Positions 9,401-18,039 of a stretch of 64,000 nt of DNA are shown in pieces (the stretch's first letter is position 1; each line of letters begins with the position of its first letter). The notes beneath the pieces are model-generated. The model did no database searches. It worked only from the letters and a program-made list of their open reading frames with translations, and was not told the origin of the DNA. The stretch comes from Shimia sp040225985 (GTDB lineage Bacteria > Pseudomonadota > Alphaproteobacteria > Rhodobacterales > Rhodobacteraceae): assembly GCF_040225985.1 (NCBI RefSeq), contig NZ_JBBPEU010000012.1:50839-114838 (forward strand), read 5' to 3'. A program made the position numbers and the translations under genes.

Positions 9401-11314
9401 ATGAACAATCCCGGTTCCAAATTCCAGCTTTCAGAGGCGTCGGTATCATTCTTGCGCCCCGCCTCGCTAGTGCACACCTTGCAGAACGATTTCGGTGTGT
9501 CGGCGCGCGCGTTGCTCCAGGCGCGTCAGAAGCTGAGCGAATGGGATGCCAATCTGGGGGAAATCCTGTGTGCAGAGGGTGCCCTGAGCGAGGCCGATTA
9601 TCTGCTGGCCTGTGCCCAGGTTGATGGATACGAGATCCAGAATCTGCACAAGACGACACCTGATCCAGACCTGCATTCACGCCTGCCTCCGGCCTTTTGT
9701 CTGAAACACAATGTGCTGCCGATACGAAAGGAAGGCGACAAGCTGGTTTTCGTGACCGGCCGACCAGAACGCATTCCCTTTTTGCGCAAAGAGTTTCCGA
9801 GTCTGTTTGCGTCGGCAAAGTTTGATCTCGCGCCCGAGGCCGAGGTGACCGAGATCCTTGGGCAGGTTCATCGTTCTGCACTAGTAAACCTTGCCGAGAC
9901 CCGCCCCGACGAACACCACAGTTGCCGTCCTTCCGCTGCACATCGGGCATCGCGTGTCTTTATCCTATCGGCGCTTTTTCTGTTATTCAGCGCCGCAGTG
10001 CTCGCGCCGGCTGCGATGCTGGTCGTCCTGTTGGCGTGGGTGCTCTTGGCGCAATGCGCCACGTTCGCGATGAAGCTTGGTGCCACGGTTGCCCGGCTGG
10101 GTATGTGGCGCAGCTATGAGATCGCCCCGCCCTCGCGGCCCCTACCCCGTATCAGCGTCATGGTCCCACTATTCCGCGAGCATGACATCGCCGGTGCGCT
10201 TGTGCGGCGCTTGTCGCGACTGACTTATCCCAAGCCCCTGCTCGACGTGTTGCTCGTACTGGAGGAGCATGACGAGGTGACGCGCAAGACCATTGAATAC
10301 ACGACATTGCCGTCGTGGATACGCGTGGTTGTCGTGCCTGCCGGCGACGGTCTGACGACCAAGCCGCGCGCCCTGAATTATGCGTTGGATTTCTGCCGGG
10401 GTGACCTTATCGGGATCTGGGATGCCGAGGACGCCCCGGCACCGGACCAGCTCGAAAAAGTTGCACGCCATTTCGACAGGGCCCCATCTGAAATGGCCTG
10501 CGTGCAGGGGGTGCTGGACTATTACAACCCCTATACCAACTGGCTTTCGCGGTGTTTCACCATCGAATACGCCACATGGTTTCGCATAATTCTGCCGGGA
10601 CTCGCCCGTTTGGGGTTTTCGATTCCTTTGGGGGGCACCACGCTTTTCCTGCGCCGGGATGTGATCGAGGAAGTGGGCGGTTGGGACGCCCATAACGTCA
10701 CCGAAGACGCCGATTTAGGGGTGCGCCTTGCCCGGTTTGGCTATCGTACAGAACTTTTGCCCTGCGTCACACAGGAAGAAGCGAATTGTCGACCTGTGGC
10801 CTGGATCAAGCAGAGGTCACGCTGGCTCAAGGGCTACATGATCACCTATCTTGTGCATATGCGACAGCCGTGGCGTCTGTTGCGCGAAATTGGCCTGCGC
10901 AAGGTTCTGGGGTTGCAGTTGATCTTTGCCGCCACGCTTTCACAGTTTCTGTTGGCACCGCTTCTGTGGCTGTTCTGGGGCAATGCACTGGGACTTGATT
11001 ACTTCAGGATTGGCGCCCTGACCGATCGAACAATCCTGACCATCGGCGGGGTGCTGACCCTGTTCGGCATTTGCAACGCCGCCATCTCACTCTGGGCTGT
11101 CAGCGGACAGGACCGAGCACGCTTGTACCCTTGGGTACTGACGATGGTGTTCTATTTCCCACTTGCCACCTTCGCGGCCTACAAAGCGCTGTATGAGTTG
11201 CTGACTGCGCCATATTTCTGGGACAAGACCGCGCATGGCAAAACCAGCGAAGGGCTGGACGCGCAACACTCAGGCGTCGGTGTCCTGTTTAAGCCGAGTG
11301 ACAAATGCCTGTGA
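9401..11314 (+). CDS. Membrane glycosyltransferase (GT2) with N-terminal MshEN-like domain
   Basis: A 637-residue fusion. Residues of about 35-155 resemble the MshEN/T2SSE-N domain: NLGEILCAEGALSEADYLLAC, then a LPPAFCLKHNVLPIRKEGDKL stretch typical of the second half. Two close hydrophobic segments follow (about 188-225). A family 2 glycosyltransferase domain comes next, with IWDAEDAP as the DxD-like site, TEDADLGVRLA as the acceptor acid region and QRSRWLKGYM as the QxxRW motif of processive enzymes. Three or four C-terminal membrane segments end the protein. It probably polymerises a surface polysaccharide. The domain layout resembles XagB-type enzymes. A GTG two codons upstream of the ATG is an alternative start. 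Its 3' end overlaps the convergent GntR gene by 45 bases. Confidence 0.85.
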   Translation: MNNPGSKFQLSEASVSFLRPASLVHTLQNDFGVSARALLQARQKLSEWDANLGEILCAEGALSEADYLLACAQVDGYEIQNLHKTTPDPDLHSRLPPAFCLKHNVLPIRKEGDKLVFVTGRPERIPFLRKEFPSLFASAKFDLAPEAEVTEILGQVHRSALVNLAETRPDEHHSCRPSAAHRASRVFILSALFLLFSAAVLAPAAMLVVLLAWVLLAQCATFAMKLGATVARLGMWRSYEIAPPSRPLPRISVMVPLFREHDIAGALVRRLSRLTYPKPLLDVLLVLEEHDEVTRKTIEYTTLPSWIRVVVVPAGDGLTTKPRALNYALDFCRGDLIGIWDAEDAPAPDQLEKVARHFDRAPSEMACVQGVLDYYNPYTNWLSRCFTIEYATWFRIILPGLARLGFSIPLGGTTLFLRRDVIEEVGGWDAHNVTEDADLGVRLARFGYRTELLPCVTQEEANCRPVAWIKQRSRWLKGYMITYLVHMRQPWRLLREIGLRKVLGLQLIFAATLSQFLLAPLLWLFWGNALGLDYFRIGALTDRTILTIGGVLTLFGICNAAISLWAVSGQDRARLYPWVLTMVFYFPLATFAAYKALYELLTAPYFWDKTAHGKTSEGLDAQHSGVGVLFKPSDKCL

Positions 11315-11908
11315 GATATGTGCCTTTAAAGCCTGATAGGCGCCTTCTTCGTCGCGCTCTTCGATCGCCTTCACGATCGCCGCATGTTCCACAAGCGTGT
11401 CTTCGCCACGCCCTTCGGCGGCAATCGACGTGGTGGCCATCAACGCCATGGACCGGTGCACAAGATCCAGCTGCTGCACCAGATAGCGGTTATGCGAAGC
11501 CAGATGGATTTGCTTGTGAAAGCGGCGATTGGCCCGTGCCAGTGCCGACGGGTCATTCACCAGCGCATGATCCTCTTCCACCATATCCTTGAGAACGCGC
11601 ACCTCTTCGGCGGTCGCGTGGCGTGCTGCAAGGCGCGCCGCCAACCCTTCAAGTTCCGTGCGCACCACATAGAGTTCGGACATCTGGTTGTGATCAAGGG
11701 ACGAGACAATCAAGCTACGCCCATCCCGTGCCAGAAGCGATTGCGTCTCGAGCCGCTGCAACGCCTCCCGGATAGGCGTCCGCGACACACCAAACCGTTC
11801 GGCAAGGTCGCTTTCCACAAGGCGATCCCCGGGTTTGTAAATCCCGACGTCAATCGCCTCGAGTATCAGCGAATATGCATCACGGTTTGGCTGTTTGCTT
11901 TGCGCCAT
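11270..11908 (-). CDS. GntR family (FadR/FCD subfamily) transcriptional regulator
   Basis: A 212-residue regulator with an N-terminal winged helix (GDRLVESDLAERFGVSRTP followed by IREALQRLE) and a C-terminal all-helical FCD ligand domain. The domain carries the expected acidic and histidine metal-site residues (RRFHKQIHLAS, LVEHAAIVKAIEERD, ALKAHI). The ATG at 11908 has GGGGAG 8 bases upstream; a GTG six codons earlier lacks a comparable site. It diverges from the HAD phosphatase gene over 114 bases. FCD regulators usually respond to small carboxylates and control a neighbouring catabolic gene, but no obvious catabolic partner lies here. Confidence 0.9.
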   Translation of the reverse strand: MAQSKQPNRDAYSLILEAIDVGIYKPGDRLVESDLAERFGVSRTPIREALQRLETQSLLARDGRSLIVSSLDHNQMSELYVVRTELEGLAARLAARHATAEEVRVLKDMVEEDHALVNDPSALARANRRFHKQIHLASHNRYLVQQLDLVHRSMALMATTSIAAEGRGEDTLVEHAAIVKAIEERDEEGAYQALKAHISQAFVTRLKQDTDA

Positions 11909-12022
11909 TGATTGGTCTCCCCTCACGCGCCCAAACAGCGCTGGCGGTCAGGTTACGAAACTCGGCCAACATCTTTCAACCCCGCCATTGCGCGCGCCTT
12001 GCCGCAACCCTATCTTGGCGCC

Positions 12023-12667
12023 ATGCCAAAACAAGACTTTGCCCATGTGTCGACATGGGTCTTTGACCTCGACAACACGCTCTACCCGCCGCAAGTGCGG
12101 CTGTTCGACCAGATCGAGGTCAAGATGACTCGTTACGTGATGGATGCGCTTGGGGTGGACAACCCTACCGCAAACCGCCTGCGCAAAGAATACTGGGCGG
12201 AATATGGCACTACGCTTGCTGGTCTGATGCGCGTGCATGACGTGGACCCGGCCCCCTATCTCGAAGAGGTGCACGATATTTCGTTGCACCAGTTGGAACC
12301 GGATCTACATCTGGCGGCGCAGATTCGCGCTCTGCCTGGACGCTGCATCGTCTACACGAACGGCACCGCCCCCTATGCCGAGCGGGTGTTGGCAGCTCGC
12401 GGATTGGATGGGCTTTTTGACGCAGTCTATGGTGTCGAGCACGCAGGGTTCCTGCCCAAACCGGAAAAAGCGGCTTTCGAGGCGGTGTTCAAATTGGATG
12501 GCGTCACAACCCAGACGGCAGCTATGTTCGAGGATGACCCGCGAAACCTGCAAGCTCCCCATGAAATGGGCATGAAAACAGTGCATGTCGCGCCAGATGC
12601 GCATGAAGCGGACCACATTCATCACCACACGGATGATTTATCGTCCTTTCTGGGTAAGCTGACCTAG
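12023..12667 (+). CDS. HAD-family pyrimidine 5'-nucleotidase
   Basis: A 214-residue HAD phosphatase of the PynA/SDT1 type, which dephosphorylates pyrimidine nucleotides or related phosphates. Motif I is FDLDNTLYP (nucleophile Asp near residue 15 and the second Asp two residues on), motif II is VYTNGT, motif III is the lysine in LPKPEKAAFE, and motif IV is FEDDPRNLQAP. The start at 12023 (MPKQDF) matches family length; the frame is open 37 codons further upstream, over the divergent promoter region. Subfamily assignment rests on the DNTLYP signature and the helical cap between motifs I and II. Confidence 0.88.
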   Translation: MPKQDFAHVSTWVFDLDNTLYPPQVRLFDQIEVKMTRYVMDALGVDNPTANRLRKEYWAEYGTTLAGLMRVHDVDPAPYLEEVHDISLHQLEPDLHLAAQIRALPGRCIVYTNGTAPYAERVLAARGLDGLFDAVYGVEHAGFLPKPEKAAFEAVFKLDGVTTQTAAMFEDDPRNLQAPHEMGMKTVHVAPDAHEADHIHHHTDDLSSFLGKLT

Positions 12668-12723
12668 AGTCTCAAGACATTAGTTCAGGCGTTAATTCAA
12701 AAATTCGCATTCGTGAATTTAAC

Positions 12724-12752
12724 TTGAATGCTGCGACGCGGCATCCTATCTG
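12724..12752 (+). promoter_or_regulatory. Candidate promoter of the small membrane protein gene
   Basis: TTGAAT at 12724-12729 and TATCTG at 12747-12752 with a 17-base spacer, 33 bases before the ATG at 12786. Just upstream lies an inverted repeat, AAATTC at 12701-12706 and GAATTT at 12715-12720, which could be an operator. Reasonable spacing and boxes, but unproven. Confidence 0.45.
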
Positions 12753-12785
12753 TTCAGCGTAGAACACTGATTGGAGAGACGCGCA

Positions 12786-13025
12786 ATGAGCATGACCGAG
12801 ACCAACCCGAACTTCGCCACGACCACCCCTTCCGAGGAAGCGGAATCCCACCACGACGAAGCGATCAGCCGCAAGGGTCTTGCCATGCTTTATGCCGTTC
12901 TGGCGGCGGTTGTCGTCGCCTGGGGCTCGGCCATTTTTGCATATGGCATCCCGGGCCTTTACATCCCGGCCCTCTGCATGGTGCCGGTGATGTACCTGAT
13001 TTTGGTGATCATCGCCAAAGGGTGA
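12786..13025 (+). CDS. Small hypothetical membrane protein
   Basis: A 79-residue protein of unknown function. A polar, acidic N-terminus with EAESHHDEA (residues 1-28) is followed by two hydrophobic segments (about 33-54 and 56-77) with one short turn containing GIPGLYIP, then ends at IAKG. The ATG at 12786 was preferred because an upstream in-frame start adds only five residues without a better ribosome-binding site. The histidine/acid-rich front is a possible metal-binding patch. Small proteins of this kind are common in Roseobacter genomes as conserved hypotheticals. Confidence 0.7.
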   Translation: MSMTETNPNFATTTPSEEAESHHDEAISRKGLAMLYAVLAAVVVAWGSAIFAYGIPGLYIPALCMVPVMYLILVIIAKG

Positions 13026-13084
13026 CGTTTCGGCCCCTTGGAACCCCTGCCGCACAGCACTAGATTGCGCGGCAGGAGGCACCC

Positions 13085-14287
13085 ATGACCACCGAATCCC
13101 AAACCGACATCCTGATTTCCGGCGGTGGTATCGCCGGATTGACCGCCGCCGCCGCCTTTGCGAGCGCCGGCTTCTCCGTACAATGCGTTGACCCTACCCC
13201 GCCAATCACCGAGCGGGATCGCGAAGGGTCCGACTTGCGGACGACCGCTTTCCTGCAACCGGCGCGCACGCTTCTTGACGAAGCGGGGTTGTGGCAACGT
13301 CTTGCCCCCCACGCCGCGCCGCTTCAAATCATGCGGATCGTCGACGCTGGCGGGGATGTGCCCGAGCCACGCATCATCAAGGATTTCAACGCGGCCGATC
13401 TCTCGGAACTGCCGTTTGGCTGGAACCTGCCCAACTGGTTGCTGCGCCGCGAAATGCTGCACCGCCTTGAAGAACTGGATAATGTCGACCTGCGCCTTGG
13501 CACGGCCACCACGGGGCTGTTCACCCGCATGAACGAGGCGCGCGTGACTTTGTCAGACGGGTCGCGCACCCGCGCGCGGCTGGTGATCGCCGCCGATGGC
13601 CGCAATTCAACCATGCGCGAAGCGGCGGGGATCAAGGTACACACCACCCGCTATGGCCAAAAGGCGTTGGCGTTCGCAGTGACGCATCCGATCCCGCACA
13701 ACAGCGTGTCTACGGAAATCCATCGCTCCGGAGGCCCGTTTACGCTGGTGCCCCTGCCCGATTATGAAGGCAGCCCCTCATCTGCGCTGGTCTGGATGGA
13801 ACGTGGCCCCCGCGCCCAGGAACTATTCGAGATGGACGTGGCACAGTTCGAACAGGAAATGACTGAACGCAGTTGCGGCCTGTTTGGCCCGCTCACCCTG
13901 GCCTCGCGCCGGACGATCTGGCCGATCATCTCGCAATCCGCCGAGCGGCTTTATGGCGAACGTCTTGCGCTGGTGGCCGAAGCCGCACATGTGGTGCCAC
14001 CAATTGGCGCGCAGGGATTGAACATGTCTTTGGGTGATATGCGGATCCTGCTGGACCTTGCCAAGGCGAACCCGACCGATCTGGGCAACACGAAAATGCT
14101 CGAGACCTATCACCGCAAACGCTTTACCGAGGTCAAACTGCGCGTGAAGGGAATCGACATGCTCAATCGGGCCTCGATGGTCGAAGCACGCCCGTTGCGG
14201 GATGTGCGGGCGATGGGACTGAACGCGCTTTACTCGATGTCACCAGTCCGCAAAACGCTTATGCGGATGGGCCTTGGCGCACAATAA
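13085..14287 (+). CDS. FAD-dependent monooxygenase of the UbiH/Coq6 family
   Basis: A 400-residue flavoprotein hydroxylase, likely adding a ring hydroxyl in ubiquinone synthesis. The FAD-binding dinucleotide fold begins at residue 9 (ILISGGGIAGLTAAAAFASAG), the mid-protein LVIAADGRNS motif is intact, and the family signature reads VAEAAHVVPPIGAQGLNMS, with Glu where Asp is more usual. An AGGAGG lies just before the ATG. UbiH, UbiF and UbiI-type enzymes cannot be told apart by eye, so no symbol is given. The gene is 59 bases after the small membrane protein gene. Confidence 0.85.
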   Translation: MTTESQTDILISGGGIAGLTAAAAFASAGFSVQCVDPTPPITERDREGSDLRTTAFLQPARTLLDEAGLWQRLAPHAAPLQIMRIVDAGGDVPEPRIIKDFNAADLSELPFGWNLPNWLLRREMLHRLEELDNVDLRLGTATTGLFTRMNEARVTLSDGSRTRARLVIAADGRNSTMREAAGIKVHTTRYGQKALAFAVTHPIPHNSVSTEIHRSGGPFTLVPLPDYEGSPSSALVWMERGPRAQELFEMDVAQFEQEMTERSCGLFGPLTLASRRTIWPIISQSAERLYGERLALVAEAAHVVPPIGAQGLNMSLGDMRILLDLAKANPTDLGNTKMLETYHRKRFTEVKLRVKGIDMLNRASMVEARPLRDVRAMGLNALYSMSPVRKTLMRMGLGAQ

Positions 14288-14293
14288 ACATTG

Positions 14294-14316
14294 GCCGGGA
14301 CAGAAGCCCCGGCGCT
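14294..14316 (+). terminator. Candidate terminator after the UbiH-type gene
   Basis: GCCGGG at 14294-14299 pairs with CCCGGC at 14308-14313 in the 52-base gap between two convergent genes. Only a short, interrupted T run follows, so it may act weakly. Confidence 0.4.
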
Positions 14317-14339
14317 CTATTTCCCCTGCAAGTCCGGAG

Positions 14340-15458
14340 TCACAGCACCTTGTCTACGACCTCACTGAGACGCGATAGGGTGCGGTCCACATCATACAGC
14401 TTGTCCAGCCCGAACAGGCCAAGGCGGAAGGTCATGAATCCTTCCGGTTCGTCACAGGCCAACGGCACACCAGCCGCGATTTGCATGCCTTCTGCTGCAA
14501 ATTTGCTTCCGTTCTGGATGGCCGGATCACTGGTATAGCTAACCACGACACCGGGCGCCCCGAAACCATCTGCAGCGACACTCTTGATCCCTTTTTCGGC
14601 CAGCATTTTCCGCACCCCATTGCCAAGCGCCCACTGTGCCTCGCGCAGCTTTTCAAAGCCATAGGCCTTGGTTTCCAGCATGGTATCGCGGAAGGCCCGC
14701 AACGCATCGGTCGGCATCGTGGCGTGATAGGCATGACCGCCGCTTTCATAGGCCTGCATGATGCCGTGCCACTTTTTGAGGTCGATCGCAAAACTGTCTG
14801 ATTCGGTGTCCGCCATCCGCGCCACCGCCGCCTCGGACAACATGACGAGGCCTGCAGAAGGGGATGCAGACCATCCTTTTTGCGGTGCAGAGCACAGGAC
14901 ATCCACGCCAAGCGCCTTCATATCCACCCAGACACAACCGCTTGCGATGCAATCAAGCACCATCAGCGCCCCAACCTCGTGCGCGGCCGCCGCCATGGCC
15001 GCGATATAAGCATCGGGCAGGATCACACCTGCCGAGGTTTCGACATGCGGTGCAAAAACGATATCCGGCTTTTCCGATTGAATCCGCGCGACCACGTCCT
15101 CAATCGGGGGCGGCGCAAAGGGCGCCGTCACATCATTGCCTGACTGACGCGCCTTCATGACCACCGAGTCGGCAACAAATGCACCGGCCTCGAAAATCTG
15201 GCTCCACCGGTATGAAAACCAACCGTTGCGCACGACCAGCGTCTTGGCATCGCGAGCGAATTGGCGCGCGACGGCCTCCATGCCGTAGGTGCCGCCACCG
15301 GGAACCAGCACCACGGCATCGGCGTTGTAGACCTCTTTCAGCATAGACGAAATATCAGTCATCACCTGCTGGAACGCCTTGGACATGTGGTTGAGAGAGC
15401 GGTCCGTAAAGACCACCGAAAATTCGTCCAACCCTGTCGGGTCCACTGCACTTGTCAT
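14340..15458 (-). CDS. Class V aminotransferase (alanine/serine-glyoxylate type)
   Basis: PLP-dependent enzyme of 372 residues. The substrate loop VLVPGGGTYGMEAV is near residue 50, the aspartate under the cofactor is in MVLDCIASG, and the PLP lysine lies in SAPQKGWSASPSAG, followed by GLVMLS. Family members move amino groups from serine or alanine to glyoxylate; the exact donor is not visible. The ATG at 15458 follows GGGAGA by 6 bases and removes a 48-residue frame extension without similarity. The gene is downstream of, and in line with, two Lrp regulators 82 bases away, which may control it. Confidence 0.85.
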   Translation of the reverse strand: MTSAVDPTGLDEFSVVFTDRSLNHMSKAFQQVMTDISSMLKEVYNADAVVLVPGGGTYGMEAVARQFARDAKTLVVRNGWFSYRWSQIFEAGAFVADSVVMKARQSGNDVTAPFAPPPIEDVVARIQSEKPDIVFAPHVETSAGVILPDAYIAAMAAAAHEVGALMVLDCIASGCVWVDMKALGVDVLCSAPQKGWSASPSAGLVMLSEAAVARMADTESDSFAIDLKKWHGIMQAYESGGHAYHATMPTDALRAFRDTMLETKAYGFEKLREAQWALGNGVRKMLAEKGIKSVAADGFGAPGVVVSYTSDPAIQNGSKFAAEGMQIAAGVPLACDEPEGFMTFRLGLFGLDKLYDVDRTLSRLSEVVDKVL

Positions 15459-15540
15459 CTTGTGTCTCCCAGATATGTTGCCGCCAGTTAGCCTGCGAAA
15501 GACAGGAATGACAACTCTAGGGTGGATTTCCAACCCGTCT

Positions 15541-15996
15541 TCACAACGGTCCGGGCCGACGTTCTTCGCTAAGCAGCACATTCGCCTCGACATCCCCCAC
15601 ACCGGGCAAGGTCATCACCCGGCGGCGCAAAACGCGTTCGAAATCGGCAATGTCCCGCGCTGTGACCCGCAGACGATAATCATACATGCCCAAAACATGC
15701 TCGACCGTCTGCACTTCGGGAATGGCCGTGACGGCGCGCTCGAAGTCCTCAAGGGACACGCGCCCCTTGGTGGCCAGTTTCACGCCCAAGAACACCGTCA
15801 CCCCGAACCCAAGCTTTTCCGCGTCAAGATCCAACCTGCGCCCCTTGATGATGCCGCTGTCATACAGCCTGCGCACCCGTCGCCAAATTGCGGGCTGGCT
15901 CATCCCCAATTTGCGCCCCAAAGCCCCAGCAGATTGCGTCGCATCGCGGGACAGTTCGGTCAAAATCTGACGGTCAACGGCATCCAGTCCGGTCAT
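15541..15996 (-). CDS. Lrp/AsnC family transcriptional regulator (second of a pair)
   Basis: A 151-residue Lrp protein. The winged helix (LDAVDRQILTELSRDATQS, then GRKLGMSQPAIWRRVRRL) is followed by the RAM effector domain with the conserved pattern EVQTVEHVLGMYDYRLRVTARD. Its ATG overlaps the stop of the upstream Lrp gene as ATGA (15993-15996), so the two are translationally coupled and probably made in equal amounts. Lrp proteins assemble as dimers to octamers and sense amino acids. The pair lies between ilvC and the aminotransferase gene, both plausible targets. Confidence 0.93.
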   Translation of the reverse strand: MTGLDAVDRQILTELSRDATQSAGALGRKLGMSQPAIWRRVRRLYDSGIIKGRRLDLDAEKLGFGVTVFLGVKLATKGRVSLEDFERAVTAIPEVQTVEHVLGMYDYRLRVTARDIADFERVLRRRVMTLPGVGDVEANVLLSEERRPGPL

Positions 15997-16448
15997 ATCG
16001 GCAGGCTTTCTTCGAACTTGATACGGGCCACATGCATCAGCGCCTCGATGTCGGCGATATGCGGCAGAGTCAGGATCCGGGCGCGATAGATTTGCTGATA
16101 ATGGGCCATATCCCGCGCGATAACGGACAAGCGGACATCCACGCGGCCCAGAAAGGTCTGGATTTCGATTACTTCGGGGATGTCCCGTGCAGCTTCGATG
16201 AAATCATCGAAAGCACGCGGTTGGGTTTTGTCGAGCGTGACCCGCAACGACACCTCGACCGCATAACCAAGCGCCTGCCAGTCGATCACCGCCCTTTGCC
16301 CGCGCAGCACGCCTTCGGTTTCCATCTTTTCAATACGACGCGACAGACGCGAGGTCGTCATGCCGAGTCGGTCGGCCAAATCCGGCAAAGACGTCGCAGG
16401 ATCCACCTGCAAGTTGCGCAGAATGCGCCTATCGAGATCATCAAGCAT
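15993..16448 (-). CDS. Lrp/AsnC family transcriptional regulator (first of a pair)
   Basis: Also 151 residues, with an N-terminal winged helix (LDDLDRRILRNLQVDPATS, then ADRLGMTTSRLSRRIEKME) and a RAM domain with the conserved pattern EVIEIQTFLGRVDVRLSVIARD. It is clearly paralogous to the following gene but differs throughout, including the recognition helix, so the two would not bind identical sites as homodimers. It is divergent from ilvC over a 135-base AT-rich gap that probably holds both promoters. Regulation of ilvC by this pair is inferred from position and from the known role of Lrp in branched-chain amino acid genes. Confidence 0.93.
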   Translation of the reverse strand: MLDDLDRRILRNLQVDPATSLPDLADRLGMTTSRLSRRIEKMETEGVLRGQRAVIDWQALGYAVEVSLRVTLDKTQPRAFDDFIEAARDIPEVIEIQTFLGRVDVRLSVIARDMAHYQQIYRARILTLPHIADIEALMHVARIKFEESLPI

Positions 16449-16583
16449 AAAAATGACAATATTTCATCTTCCTACGAATAGAAATGCTGATAATTGGAAA
16501 AATTATACGACCATTACGTCTCGCTCTCTCTAGCAGGATGCGTATAACTCTTGGCCAGACACATACAGAGAGGAGCGCCGGAC
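16449..16583. promoter_or_regulatory. Divergent control region between lrp pair and ilvC
   Basis: A 135-base gap noticeably richer in A and T than its surroundings (16450-16520), as expected of Lrp-type binding regions. I cannot name a single convincing -35/-10 pair. An AGGAG at 16571-16575 is the ilvC ribosome-binding site. Confidence 0.4.
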
Positions 16584-17606
16584 ATGCGCGTTTACTACGA
16601 TCGCGATTGCGACATTAACCTGATCAAAGACAAAAAAGTGGCCATCCTGGGCTATGGTTCGCAAGGCCACGCACACGCACTGAACCTGCGTGACTCGGGC
16701 GCGAAGAACCTTGTTGTGGCGCTGCGCGAAGGGTCGCCCTCGGCCAAGAAAGCCGAAGGTGAAGGCCTGCAGGTCATGGGGATCGCCGAAGCGGCCGCAT
16801 GGTGCGACGTCATCATGTTCACCATGCCCGACGAACTTCAGGCGGAAACCTACAAGAAATACGTCCACGACAACATCAAGCCAGGCGCAGCAATTGCATT
16901 CGCCCACGGCCTGAACGTCCACTTCGGCCTGATCGAGCCCAAAGAAGGCGTTGACGTTATCATGATGGCGCCCAAGGGCCCCGGCCACACCGTGCGCGGC
17001 GAGTACACCAAAGGCGGCGGCGTGCCCTGTCTTGTTGCCGTACACACCGACGCAACCGGCAAGGCGCTGGAAATCGGCCTGTCCTACTGCTCGGCCATCG
17101 GTGGCGGCCGTTCGGGCATCATCGAAACCAACTTCCGTGAAGAGTGCGAAACCGACCTGTTCGGCGAACAGGCTGTTTTGTGCGGCGGTCTGGTTGAACT
17201 GATCCGTTGCGGTTTTGAAACCCTGGTCGAAGCCGGTTACGCACCGGAAATGGCCTATTTCGAATGTCTGCACGAAGTGAAGCTGATCGTAGACCTGATC
17301 TATGAAGGCGGCATCGCGAACATGGACTACTCGATCTCGAACACTGCCGAGTACGGCCAGTACGTCACCGGTCCGCGCATCCTGAAATACGACGAAACCA
17401 AAGCCCGCATGAAAGAAGTTCTGGAAGACATCCAGGCCGGCCGTTTCGTCCGTGACTTCATGCTGGAAAACGCTGTTGGCCAACCGACCCTGAAAGCATC
17501 GCGTCGCGCCAATGACGAGCACCTGATCGAAGAAACCGGCGCCAAGCTGCGCGGCATGATGCCGTGGATCTCGGCCGGCAAGATGGTCGACAAAGAAAAG
17601 AACTAA
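16584..17606 (+). CDS. ilvC: Ketol-acid reductoisomerase (NADP+)
   Basis: Second common step of valine and isoleucine synthesis: isomerisation and NADPH-dependent reduction of acetohydroxy acids. At 340 residues it is the short class I form. The nucleotide motif LGYGSQGHAHALNLRDSG begins near residue 22, the MMAPKGPGHTVRGEY segment follows, and metal-binding acids lie in FREECETDLFGEQAVLCGG and in FECLHEVKLIVDLIYEGG. The ATG at 16584 has AGGAG 8 bases upstream and matches the family start MRVYYDRDCD. The gene ends before a strong terminator. Confidence 0.97.
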   Translation: MRVYYDRDCDINLIKDKKVAILGYGSQGHAHALNLRDSGAKNLVVALREGSPSAKKAEGEGLQVMGIAEAAAWCDVIMFTMPDELQAETYKKYVHDNIKPGAAIAFAHGLNVHFGLIEPKEGVDVIMMAPKGPGHTVRGEYTKGGGVPCLVAVHTDATGKALEIGLSYCSAIGGGRSGIIETNFREECETDLFGEQAVLCGGLVELIRCGFETLVEAGYAPEMAYFECLHEVKLIVDLIYEGGIANMDYSISNTAEYGQYVTGPRILKYDETKARMKEVLEDIQAGRFVRDFMLENAVGQPTLKASRRANDEHLIEETGAKLRGMMPWISAGKMVDKEKN

Positions 17607-17626
17607 GCCAGAAAGGCAATGGTTCG

Positions 17627-17654
17627 AAAGGGCGCCTTGCAGGGCGCCCTTTTT
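17627..17654 (+). terminator. Rho-independent terminator after ilvC
   Basis: AAAGGGCGCC (17627-17636) pairs perfectly with GGCGCCCTTT (17643-17652) around a six-base loop, continuing into a T run. It lies 20 bases past the ilvC stop. Confidence 0.9.
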
Positions 17655-17691
17655 CGTTTCATGGTCAGCGCGCAATCGGAAGGTACCAAAG

Positions 17692-18039
17692 ATGGAAGAA
17701 AAAAGTAACGGCCCCAAAATTTTCACGCCTGCATGGTTCAAGGCGCTTTTCGCGGGCGACCTGATCCTTGGGGAAACCTTCTGGGGGGGCAATTTCGGCA
17801 CGGCCCTTTTCCATCAACCCATCGTGGCGCTATTACTGGTGTTGCCAATCTCCACTGCCATTCCTGCAGCGTTCTGGGGGCTGTTGACGCTTTATCAACT
17901 TGCGCTGACCCGCGCCGTGATCCTCGCCAAACCCGGTGTGCCCACGCCGATAGGGTGGAAGATCGCCGGGATCATCATCACCTTCGGGTTCGGTGTGATG
18001 TTCGCAGCCTTCGCCAGAAGCGCCCTGGCCTTGGAATGA
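17692..18039 (+). CDS. Hypothetical membrane protein
   Basis: A 115-residue protein of unknown function. A polar start with FTPAWFKALFAGDLILGETFWGGNF is followed by two clear hydrophobic segments (about 43-72 and 87-110). The TPIGWKIAGIIITFGFGVMF segment is strongly hydrophobic. Its stop overlaps the ATG of the downstream transporter as ATGA, so the two are probably made together, and it could be an accessory of that exporter. A GGAAGG lies 10 bases before the start. Confidence 0.7.
   Translation: MEEKSNGPKIFTPAWFKALFAGDLILGETFWGGNFGTALFHQPIVALLLVLPISTAIPAAFWGLLTLYQLALTRAVILAKPGVPTPIGWKIAGIIITFGFGVMFAAFARSALALE

Noticed and set aside
13085..14287. UbiH-type signature with Glu in place of Asp
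   Set aside because: As far as I recall, Glu at this position is common in alphaproteobacterial members, so it does not suggest loss of function.
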